This document shows positions 1-5,953 of a stretch of DNA of 7,553 bases, in pieces. The stretch is from Methanobacteriota archaeon. GTDB taxonomy: Archaea > Thermoplasmatota > Poseidoniia > MGIII > CG-Epi1. Position 1 is the first letter of the stretch. The number at the start of each line of letters is the position of its first letter. The stretch covers positions 1 to 7,553 of the forward strand of contig PSPB01000024.1 of NCBI GenBank assembly GCA_003193815.1, written 5' to 3'. Below the pieces are notes generated by a model, which searched no databases, had not been told where the DNA came from, and saw nothing but the letters and a program-made list of their open reading frames with translations. Made by a program: the position numbers and the translations under genes.

Positions 1-536
1 AGGTGCGCCGAGACCGGCACAACCGGGGAATCCGCCAGCGTGGTGCCGGCGAGGAATTCCTTGATTTCAGCGTAGGATTCCTGCGCGCGCTGCTCGGAGC
101 AGACGTCAATCTTGTTCTGCACGACGACAATGTTTTCGACCCCCATCGTCTCGAGCGCCGCAAGGTGCTCGCGTGTCTGCGGCTGCGGGCATTTCTCGTT
201 GGCGGCGATGAGCAGGATGGCGGCGTCCATGATTGCCGCTCCCGAGAGCATAATCGCCATCAGCGTCTCGTGCCCGGGCGCATCGACGAAGCTTACCGTA
301 CGCAGGTATTCGGCGCCCTTCTCTTTCTGTGAAGTGTAGCGGTAGCCGCCGTTCTCCTTTACGCGGTAGAAATCGGCGTCAGCGTAGCCCAGCTTGATGG
401 AAATACCGCGCTTCTGTTCCTCGGAGTGCTGGTCGGTCCAGCGGCCGGTCAGCGCCTGTGTGAGGGTGGTCTTGCCGTGGTCGACGTGGCCGACCATGCC
501 GATGTTGATTTCCGGCTGGGAGGGGGTGCCTGCCAA
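1..536 (-). CDS. eif2g: Translation initiation factor aIF2 subunit gamma, N-terminal part (cut by left edge)
   Basis: This is the GTPase subunit of archaeal IF2, which delivers initiator Met-tRNA to the small ribosomal subunit. The 178 visible codons cover most of the G domain of a family usually about 410 residues long. G1 is GHVDHGKT (16-23), followed by switch [12 protein letters not shown], then G3 DAPGH (85-89), G4 NKID (141-144) and G5 VSAH at the window edge. The start is taken as TTG at 536-534: it gives the usual short lead into the P-loop, lies 1 nt after the S6e stop, and has a strong GGAGG Shine-Dalgarno 6 nt upstream. The ATG at 541-539 is in another frame. The Cys pairs of the zinc knuckle between switch I and G3, found in many archaeal homologues, are absent. 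Family assignment is secure. Confidence 0.96.
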   Translation of the reverse strand, partial: MAGTPSQPEINIGMVGHVDHGKTTLTQALTGRWTDQHSEEQKRGISIKLGYADADFYRVKENGGYRYTSQKEKGAEYLRTVSFVDAPGHETLMAIMLSGAAIMDAAILLIAANEKCPQPQTREHLAALETMGVENIVVVQNKIDVCSEQRAQESYAEIKEFLAGTTLADSPVVPVSAH

Positions 537-537
537 G

Positions 538-924
538 TCATTCCTCCGCTCCGAGCAATTCCTCGACCGGCTTGGGTCCATACTCGATAATCTTCAGGTT
601 CAGCTGCGAAACTTCCGGTCCGAGGTCCTGCCCGCGCACCATCTTGCGCTTGCGCTGTCCGGGTCGCTGCGGCCGGAAGCCGGTGGAGTGGCTGAGCAGC
701 ATCCGCTTCCGCCGCCCGCCCGGCAGGCCGGGGCGCATCGGGACGCCCGAGCCGTCACTGCCGCCGGTAATCTGCAGGCGGTAGCCGGGGAGGTTGACGA
801 AGATGCCGTCAATCTTGTCGCCGATGGAACGGCCGATGAGCGCGCTCGAGTCGCTCTCGGAGAGCGCGTGGTTGAACGCCCTGCGTGTCTTGGGGTCTGA
901 AATTATGGTTTTGAACTCCGCCAT
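538..924 (-). CDS. rps6e: Small-subunit ribosomal protein S6e
   Basis: This is a structural protein of the archaeal 30S subunit, 128 residues long and typical for archaea, which lack the long eukaryotic C-terminal extension. The S6e family signature is visible as [12 protein letters not shown] (52-63). It is followed by a very basic stretch (GGRRKRM and [11 protein letters not shown], 69-101) suited to rRNA contact. The ATG at 924-922 is chosen because the protein then begins [11 protein letters not shown], the usual S6e N-terminus, and because AAGGTG lies 4 nt upstream. The longer open frame to 1164 runs through the promoter and into the divergent gene and is rejected. The gene ends 1 nt before the aIF2-gamma TTG start. 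S6e and aIF2-gamma are commonly neighbours in archaea, so one translation operon is very likely. Confidence 0.96.
   Translation of the reverse strand: MAEFKTIISDPKTRRAFNHALSESDSSALIGRSIGDKIDGIFVNLPGYRLQITGGSDGSGVPMRPGLPGGRRKRMLLSHSTGFRPQRPGQRKRKMVRGQDLGPEVSQLNLKIIEYGPKPVEELLGAEE
543..547 (-). promoter_or_regulatory. Shine-Dalgarno for aIF2-gamma
   Basis: GGAGG lies inside the 3' end of the S6e gene, 6 nt before the TTG codon at 536-534. It is the reason for choosing that TTG as start, and it implies reinitiation or coupled translation after S6e. Confidence 0.75.
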
Positions 925-928
925 GCTG

Positions 929-934
929 CACCTT
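929..934 (-). promoter_or_regulatory. Ribosome binding site of S6e
   Basis: AAGGTG on the minus strand lies 4 nt before the S6e ATG and matches the archaeal anti-Shine-Dalgarno core. Together with the TATA box about 40 nt upstream it suggests a short leader, so this transcript is probably not leaderless. Confidence 0.55.
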
Positions 935-962
935 GAACGGGAGTTGGCGCTCATGAAGGGTC

Positions 963-972
963 GTATATAAAA
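963..972 (-). promoter_or_regulatory. TATA box for the S6e-aIF2-gamma operon
   Basis: TTTTATATAC on the minus strand is a strong archaeal TATA box in GC-rich surroundings. Its centre, near 968, predicts transcription starting around 940-943, which leaves a leader of about 18 nt holding the AAGGTG site. Confidence 0.7.
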
Positions 973-988
973 CGCGCGGAGCAGATGG

Positions 989-997
989 TTAAATATA
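989..997 (+). promoter_or_regulatory. TATA box for the DUF373-Trm56 unit
   Basis: TTAAATATA on the plus strand is centred about 25-26 nt before the ATG at 1019. That places the expected transcription start on or next to the start codon, so the mRNA is probably leaderless. This is the main reason to prefer ATG 1019 over the upstream in-frame GTG at 1004. Confidence 0.7.
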
Positions 998-1018
998 CCG
1001 GGGGTGCCTCGAAAGTGC

Positions 1019-2101
1019 ATGGTTACACTGGTTCTCGCGATAGATCGCGACAACGACCTTGGCCGCAAAACCGGTATTCGCAGCCCCGTTATCGGGCGCG
1101 AAGCCAACCTCGCCGCAGCGCAGGAACTGGGGCTGGCCGACCCTGAGGAGAGCGACACCAACACTATGCTCGCCGCGGTACGGATCTACGACCAGCTGCT
1201 GAAGGATGATGTCGACGTCGAGGTGGTGACCATCTGCGGCGACGTCCGCGTCGGCACCCGCTCGGACATGAAGATTGCCAACACGCTCGACCAGGTGATT
1301 GCGCAGACGCACGCCACGCGCGCGGTGATTGTGAGCGACGGCGCTGAGGACCGTGAGCTGGAGCCGATTATCCGCAGCCGGCTGCTGATTGACTCGACGC
1401 GGCAGGTGGTTGTGCAGCAGTCGCGCCCCATCGAGGATACGCTCTACACCATTATCCACAAGATGGAGGACCCCAAAATCCAGCGCAAGTTCATCCTGCC
1501 GGTGGCGCTGGTCGTGTTTGTCTGGGGATTGCTGGCGGTGATGGGGAAGGGCGAGATTGCCGACGGAGCCATCCTGCTGACGCTGGGTGGCTATATGCTC
1601 ATCAAGGTTGCAGGCTGGGAAGACGAGATACGCAAGTTCTACCACGACCTGCTCAGCGGCACCAGCGAGCGAGTTTCGCTGACCGCCTACATCATCGCGG
1701 CGCTGCTGCTGATTATCGGCGTTGCGCGCGGCCTTGACGCGATGCAGGAAGTCTCCAGTCTGGGGATGCTGGCGATGGTGCTCGGCTTCATGTCGCTGGA
1801 TGGTGTCCTGCCGCTGCTGCTGGCGGGGCTGCTGATTATCGAGATTGGCCGCACCGTCGACAGCTACCTCCAGGACGGAGTTTTCAGCTTCGCCATCGTG
1901 ACCTTCTTCTTCACGGTCACCAGCCTCGGCCTGATTGTCGCCGGCTTCGTCGAAATAGTCAATGATATCTTCGTCCGCGGCGACTTCATCTCGACCAAAG
2001 TGCAGTATGTCCTCGGCGGCATAATCTGGGCCTTCATCGGTTTCCTGGTTAACGACTCCATTCGCGACCGCCAGGAGCAGTCCCTGCCGGGCGAGGAGTG
2101 A
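1019..2101 (+). CDS. DUF373 family archaeal membrane protein
   Basis: This 360-residue protein of unknown function belongs to a family largely confined to archaea. Residues 1-150 form a soluble alpha/beta domain opening with the family's typical start: LVLAIDRDNDLG (4-15), PVIGREANL (23-31) and ADPEESDTNTM (40-50). GDVRVG and VIVSDGAEDRE (103-113) follow, a pattern of buried strands ending in acidic loops. From about 158 to the end there are six or seven hydrophobic helices (about 158-175, 180-197, 221-237, 246-277 perhaps as two, 289-313, 328-345). The C-terminus is short and charged. The ATG at 1019 follows the TATA box by about 25 nt, and starting there gives the usual N-terminus. The stop overlaps the start of the methyltransferase gene (GTGA), so the two are co-transcribed and probably translationally coupled. 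The family call is secure; the role is unknown. Confidence 0.93.
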   Translation: MVTLVLAIDRDNDLGRKTGIRSPVIGREANLAAAQELGLADPEESDTNTMLAAVRIYDQLLKDDVDVEVVTICGDVRVGTRSDMKIANTLDQVIAQTHATRAVIVSDGAEDRELEPIIRSRLLIDSTRQVVVQQSRPIEDTLYTIIHKMEDPKIQRKFILPVALVVFVWGLLAVMGKGEIADGAILLTLGGYMLIKVAGWEDEIRKFYHDLLSGTSERVSLTAYIIAALLLIIGVARGLDAMQEVSSLGMLAMVLGFMSLDGVLPLLLAGLLIIEIGRTVDSYLQDGVFSFAIVTFFFTVTSLGLIVAGFVEIVNDIFVRGDFISTKVQYVLGGIIWAFIGFLVNDSIRDRQEQSLPGEE

Positions 2102-3111
2102 AGCCCCACGTCCTGCGCATCGGCCACCGGCCGGAGCGGGACAAGCGCATCTCGACCCACGTCGCGTTGACCGCGCGCGCCTTCGGGGCTGGCGGGCTGA
2201 CACTGCACCGTCCTGACTCTCGCGTCGTCGCGACGGTCACCGACGTCGTGCAGCGCTTCGGCGGCGACTTCGGCATCGCGACCACGACCCGCCCGCGGGC
2301 GGTCGCGCGCGACTGGCGCGGCAAGGTAGTGCACCTGACCATGTTCGGCACCCCACTGGCCGAAGCGGCGCCGCTGCTGCGCCACGAGCGCGAATTGCTG
2401 GTCATCGTCGGTGCCGAGCGGGTGCCGCGCTGGACCTTCGAGCTGGCGGACTGGAACGTCGCCGTCGGTAGCCAGCCGCACTCGGAAGTGGCGGCGCTCG
2501 CAATCCTCCTCGCCGAACTCGACCCGCGCTGGGCGCAGCCTAAGCTCGACGGCGAGCTGCAAGTCGTCCCGAGCGCGCAACGGCGCCGGCTAGCGACCAT
2601 CCCGACTGAGCAGGAATGCCTTGTGGTGCACAGCGGTGCGGGCTCGCCCGCGCCGCTACTGTCGCACTGCCGCGCCGTGGCTGGAATGGCGGCCGCGGTT
2701 ACCGCTGTGCTGGGCGGCAACGTCGCGCTCGCGACAGCCGGCGCGCTGCTGCACGACATCGGCCGCACCCGCGGCGCCGGCGTCGAGCACTGCGCCCTCG
2801 GCGCCGCCATGGCAGCAGAAGCAGGCTTCCACCCCGGCGTGGCGCACATCATCCGTGCACATGTTGGCGGCGGGATTCCGCAACGCGAAGCACGCGCGCT
2901 GGGATTGCCGCCCGGCGACTACCTGCCGCGCACGCTCGAAGCGCGTGTCGTCGCGGCGTGCGACAACCTCTTCGCCGGCAGCCGCCGCCGCCCGCTGGCC
3001 GATTGCACCGCGTGGCTGCAATCGCAAGGGCTCGAGATGGCAGCGCGCCGCGTCACGCGGCTGCATCGCTGGGTCTCGCACCGGCTGGGGCGTGACCTAG
3101 CTGAGTTCTAG
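2098..3111 (+). CDS. trm56: tRNA (cytidine-56-2'-O)-methyltransferase fused to an HD-domain phosphohydrolase
   Basis: The N-terminal half (about 1-160) matches archaeal Trm56, a SPOUT-class enzyme that uses S-adenosylmethionine to methylate the ribose of C56 in the tRNA T-loop. It starts VLRIGHRPERDKR (5-17), runs through THVALTARAFGA (20-31), and shows the SPOUT knot loops LLVIVGAERVP (100-110) and NVAVGSQPHSE (120-130). After a linker comes an HD domain (about 180-335) resembling the archaeal TIGR00295-type HD proteins: H190 in SHCRAVA, HD pair 219-220 in LLHDIGR, HxxxG-type segment VEHCALGAAM (229-238), AHVGGGI (254-260) and D289 in AACDN. All expected metal ligands are present, so the HD half should be catalytically competent; its substrate is unknown. 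The GTG start at 2098 overlaps the DUF373 stop and gives the canonical Trm56 N-terminus. Stand-alone Trm56 proteins are usually about half this length. Confidence 0.92.
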   Translation: MKPHVLRIGHRPERDKRISTHVALTARAFGAGGLTLHRPDSRVVATVTDVVQRFGGDFGIATTTRPRAVARDWRGKVVHLTMFGTPLAEAAPLLRHERELLVIVGAERVPRWTFELADWNVAVGSQPHSEVAALAILLAELDPRWAQPKLDGELQVVPSAQRRRLATIPTEQECLVVHSGAGSPAPLLSHCRAVAGMAAAVTAVLGGNVALATAGALLHDIGRTRGAGVEHCALGAAMAAEAGFHPGVAHIIRAHVGGGIPQREARALGLPPGDYLPRTLEARVVAACDNLFAGSRRRPLADCTAWLQSQGLEMAARRVTRLHRWVSHRLGRDLAEF

Positions 3112-3782
3112 TTCTCGGCGGTGGATGTGTCGCTTTCGTCGTCGGCGCCCGCGTTCGTTTCTTCGCCTTCGTCGCCGTCCGCGCTGGTGGCCGCAGCGCG
3201 CTCGAGCGAGATGTGGATGAAGCTGACGCGGTAGGTGCCCTTGCCCGACGAGCGCGGCGCGTTATCGGTGCCGATTTCGACGTTGGCGACCTGCACGTTC
3301 GCCTCTTCCAGGAAGCGGTGCCGCACCTGCTCGGAGACGTTGACCGCGTTGGAGATGGCGGGGCCGAGCGCGCGCAGCTCGACGCGCCGAATGTCCTCGC
3401 GGGCGAAGAGCGCGATGATGTCGGGGAAATAGATGAAAGGGTCCTCCTGCCCGATGAAGACCGTCCCGACGCCGTTCTTGATGGTCTTGCGCACGCCGTG
3501 CCGCCGCTGGTGTGGCGGGCGTCCGCCCTGCTGCCGGCCGCCGCGCGGTTTGCCGCGACTGTGGTCGTCGCGCCCCGGCTTGCCGCCACCACCACCCTTG
3601 CGCGACTTCGCGTCGCGTCGCGGGCCGTTGCCCCGGCTGCGGGTGGGTTGGCGCGTTTTCTCATCACGACGCGGCTTGTCGGCGGCGCCCTTGTGTGGCT
3701 TTTCGCTCTTGCCGCCGCCGTTGCCCTGCGCGGGTTTCCTGGCTTCGTCGGGCTTGCGCCTGCCTTTCTTTTCTTCGGCCAT
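3108..3782 (-). CDS. Alba-domain nucleic-acid-binding protein with long basic N-terminal tail
   Basis: This 224-residue protein has three parts. Residues 1-105 are a disordered basic tail with 33 Lys/Arg in the first 100 residues, many Gly, and one RGG. Residues 106-195 are an Alba fold: GTVFIGQEDPFIYFPDII, then VELRALGPAISNAVNVSEQV and RHRFLEEANVQVANVEIG, ending in the strand YRVSFIHISLE. Residues 200-224 form an acidic tail with 10 Asp/Glu. Alba proteins are usually about 90 residues long and bind DNA or RNA as dimers, acting in chromatin or RNA metabolism. At the positions of the well-known GKK and RGR contacts this core has GQED and LGP, so the tail may do most of the binding. ATG 3782 is the first start after the permease stop. 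No Shine-Dalgarno precedes it, which fits a leaderless transcript from the T-rich element 27 nt upstream. Confidence 0.85.
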   Translation of the reverse strand: MAEEKKGRRKPDEARKPAQGNGGGKSEKPHKGAADKPRRDEKTRQPTRSRGNGPRRDAKSRKGGGGGKPGRDDHSRGKPRGGRQQGGRPPHQRRHGVRKTIKNGVGTVFIGQEDPFIYFPDIIALFAREDIRRVELRALGPAISNAVNVSEQVRHRFLEEANVQVANVEIGTDNAPRSSGKGTYRVSFIHISLERAAATSADGDEGEETNAGADDESDTSTAEN

Positions 3783-3806
3783 GGGAGCGCTCGCACGAGC
3801 AGGGCC

Positions 3807-3814
3807 TAAAAAAA
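3807..3814 (-). promoter_or_regulatory. T-rich element: possible TATA box for the Alba gene or terminator of the ABC operon
   Basis: On the minus strand a run of seven T followed by A begins 1 nt after the permease stop codon. Its distance to the Alba ATG, about 27 nt, suits an archaeal TATA element for a leaderless transcript. A T-run just after a stop is also what an archaeal terminator looks like, and both roles are possible at once. Confidence 0.4.
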
Positions 3815-3815
3815 G

Positions 3816-5246
3816 CTAGTCGAACTCCTCGCCGGCCCAGCGATGCTCGATGCGGCCGTAGAAAAGCTGTGTTGCCAGCAGCAGCACCAGGCAGGTGAAG
3901 CTCAGGGCGACCATCACCACCGGCAGCGCCTGCTCCAGCGCCATACTCAGGATGGCGAGCAGCACCATCGGCGGGACGCTCACGAGAAAGAAGCGCGCGA
4001 AGATGGTCGCGTCGTAGAGCGACGAGTTGGTGCGCAGGCCGGTAATCCAGGCGGTGTAGCTGACGATGTAGAGCCCGACCGCCGCCATCACGAAGATGGC
4101 GAGTGGCAGCAGCCGCAGCTCCCGGCTCAAGAGCGCAATCAGCCCCATGAATAGCGCCGGAATCCACCATGTCACCGTCCCGAACAGCACCAGCCGCGCG
4201 CGGACCAGGTCGGGCACCTGCAGCGGCAACGTGGCGTAGAAGCTGCTGTCGTCCATCGTGTTGAGCCACGAATAGAGCATCGTCCCGAAGAAGCCGACCA
4301 TTACCCCCCAGAAAATGGTGTTGAACTCGACCTCCAGCGGCAGCCCGCGATCAAGGAACCAGTTGACGAAGACCAGCATCATCAGCGGCACCGCGAACGA
4401 GAAGACCATCTTGATGCCGGTCCGCGACCGTTGCAGGTCGAGCCGCTCCTTCGCCACGACTGCCGGGACGGCCCAGCGGCGGCTCCATTCGCTGCTGGCG
4501 AGCGTCTCGCGATACTGCTCGCGGTAGCCCTGCACCGGCGGAAGCGCCTGCTCGTGGAACTCGCCCACCAGCAGCGCTGCTGCCAGCGCCGGTAGCAGCG
4601 CCAGCCCCCAGCCGAGCGGCAGTGGTGGGCTGCCGTCGAGATACCACGCCAGCTGCGGCAGCCCGTCGCTCGCAAGCAGTGCGCCGAGCACCAGTAGCAG
4701 CGTCCCCCCGCCGGCGACTGCCGCGTAGAGCGAACGGCGGTAGAGGCTGGCGACCAGGAACGCCCCCGCCAGGCCAGCGCAGAACGACGGCAGCAGGCTC
4801 GCCATCAGCCGCAGCATGCGCCCCGGTACGATGAAGCTCCAACTGGTGCCGAGCAGTGCGCCGAGCGTGAGCGGGGCGAAGGTGAAGAGCGCGTAGAACA
4901 ACAGCTCCTTGCAGAAATATATGCCCATAACGCGCCGATACGAGAGCGGCTGCGTCTCAGGCAGGCTGGTGACCAGCGCGTAGTGGCCGAAGATGCGCTC
5001 AAGGAAGTCGCTGCCGAAGAACGCCAGCCCTCCGGTGAAGAGCCCGTAGAACAGGAAGCTGAAGTGCAGCCCCAGCAGCACTTCGCGATACGGTACGCCG
5101 GCGGTCAGCTCCGCCGCCAGCGCGGTGGCGAGCAGCCCTGCGCCGACGACCAGCAGCGGGAAGAGCCAGAAGCCGCGCCGGCTGGCGAAGCTGCTGTTGA
5201 GCCGCACCTCCTCCTGCAGCATGCGCCAAAGCAAAAGCCGGTTCAT
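3816..5246 (-). CDS. ABC-2-type transporter permease with twelve predicted membrane helices
   Basis: This is the membrane subunit of an ABC exporter or membrane-remodelling transporter of the ABC-2 type; the substrate cannot be predicted. The 476 residues hold about twelve hydrophobic helices (about 26-46, 55-76, 108-133, 147-166, 172-192, 211-228, 280-296, 308-328, 351-372, 378-400, 418-436, 440-463). Between helices 6 and 7 is a cytoplasmic region (229-279) rich in charge and aromatic residues. The two six-helix halves look like an internal duplication: YALVTSLPETQPLSYRR (89-105) resembles FYATLPLQVPDLVRAR (336-351), each before a helix. The ATG at 5246 overlaps the ATPase stop (ATGA), a strong sign of a stoichiometric pair. 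The N-terminus (NRLLLWRMLQEEVRLN) is an amphipathic segment without a cleavable signal peptide. The match is by topology and gene context, not by a conserved catalytic motif. Confidence 0.85.
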   Translation of the reverse strand: MNRLLLWRMLQEEVRLNSSFASRRGFWLFPLLVVGAGLLATALAAELTAGVPYREVLLGLHFSFLFYGLFTGGLAFFGSDFLERIFGHYALVTSLPETQPLSYRRVMGIYFCKELLFYALFTFAPLTLGALLGTSWSFIVPGRMLRLMASLLPSFCAGLAGAFLVASLYRRSLYAAVAGGGTLLLVLGALLASDGLPQLAWYLDGSPPLPLGWGLALLPALAAALLVGEFHEQALPPVQGYREQYRETLASSEWSRRWAVPAVVAKERLDLQRSRTGIKMVFSFAVPLMMLVFVNWFLDRGLPLEVEFNTIFWGVMVGFFGTMLYSWLNTMDDSSFYATLPLQVPDLVRARLVLFGTVTWWIPALFMGLIALLSRELRLLPLAIFVMAAVGLYIVSYTAWITGLRTNSSLYDATIFARFFLVSVPPMVLLAILSMALEQALPVVMVALSFTCLVLLLATQLFYGRIEHRWAGEEFD

Positions 5247-5941
5247 GCCACCATCTCGTGGAACAGCGCCTCGAGCGTCGTCCCCTGCGACCGCAACTGC
5301 TCCAGCTCGATGAGCGAACGGATGCGGCCGCGGTGGATGATGGCGGCGCGGTTGCAGAGCCGTTCAGCGTTCTCGAGCATGTGGGTGTTCAGGAACACCG
5401 TCCCGCCCCCGGCGACATACTCGCTGAGCCAGTCGCGCACTTTTGCCTGCACCAGCGGGTCAAGGTTGATGAACGGCTCGTCGAGAAACAGCACTTCCGG
5501 CTGCGCGATGAACGCCGCCGCCAGCAGCACCTTCTGCCGCTGCCCACGTGAAAGCGTGCGGCAGATACGGCCTTCGGCCTCCTCAAACTCGAAAAACTCC
5601 AGCCACCATTCGACGTCCACCTCGCAACCCCGCACGGCCACCACCAGCTCGAGCACCTCGCGCGGCGTCAGGAAACTGGGGGGCGTCGACTGCTCCGGGA
5701 CGATTCCGGCGCGGCTGCGCACCTCAAGCGGCTGTTGCGCGACCGGCAGGCCGAGCACCTCCGCCTCGCCGCTGGTGGCGCGAATCTGCCCCGTCAGCAC
5801 CTTCAGCAGCGTCGTCTTGCCGGCGCCATTGGGGCCGAGCAATCCAAAGAAATCGCCCCGCTCGACGCTGAAGGAGACGTCGCGCAACGCTTCGACGTCG
5901 CCGTAAGCCTTCGACAGCGAGCGGACGGTCAGCGCCGGCAG
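5243..5941 (-). CDS. ABC transporter ATP-binding protein
   Basis: This is the nucleotide-binding subunit that powers the neighbouring permease from the cytoplasmic side. With the start used here it has 232 residues. A-loop Tyr13 (KAYGD) is followed by Walker A GPNGAGKTT (36-44), Q-loop Gln84 (VPEQST), signature LSRGQRQKV (130-138), Walker B VLFLDEP (150-156), D-loop INLD (158-161) and H-loop His187 (LNTHM). All catalytic elements are intact. The start is unusual. No ATG, GTG or TTG lies between the in-frame TGA at 5968-5966 and the A-loop, and the TTG at 5887 would delete the first strand and the A-loop Tyr. CTG at 5941 is chosen because GGTGA lies 4 nt upstream; CTG 5932 is second choice. 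The stop overlaps the permease ATG. The start is uncertain by up to about 18 residues; the family is not. Confidence 0.93.
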   Translation of the reverse strand: MPALTVRSLSKAYGDVEALRDVSFSVERGDFFGLLGPNGAGKTTLLKVLTGQIRATSGEAEVLGLPVAQQPLEVRSRAGIVPEQSTPPSFLTPREVLELVVAVRGCEVDVEWWLEFFEFEEAEGRICRTLSRGQRQKVLLAAAFIAQPEVLFLDEPFINLDPLVQAKVRDWLSEYVAGGGTVFLNTHMLENAERLCNRAAIIHRGRIRSLIELEQLRSQGTTLEALFHEMVA

Positions 5942-5944
5942 CGG

Positions 5945-5953
5945 CTCACCCCT
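5945..5953 (-). promoter_or_regulatory. Shine-Dalgarno of the ABC ATPase
   Basis: AGGGGTGAG on the minus strand spans the stop codon of the alanine-rich gene. Its GGTGA core is 4 nt from CTG 5941. It supports a non-standard CTG start and coupled translation of the two genes. Confidence 0.55.

Noticed and set aside
1004..1018. GTG at 1004 as start of DUF373
   Set aside because: It adds five residues (MPRKC) not typical of the family and lies too close to the TATA box. ATG 1019 is at leaderless distance.
925..1164. N-terminal extension of S6e to 1164
   Set aside because: It would run through the TATA boxes and the DUF373 coding start. The ATG at 924 gives the family N-terminus and has a ribosome binding site.
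989..2203. 404-codon minus-strand open frame opposite DUF373
   Set aside because: It is the complement of a clearly recognised gene, rich in Arg, Gln, His and Asp as antisense frames are, and it would cover the divergent promoters.
3213..3898. Plus-strand frames opposite the Alba gene
   Set aside because: They are shadows of the Arg/Gly-rich tail and the core. The minus-strand frame has the Alba fold and a neat convergent stop.
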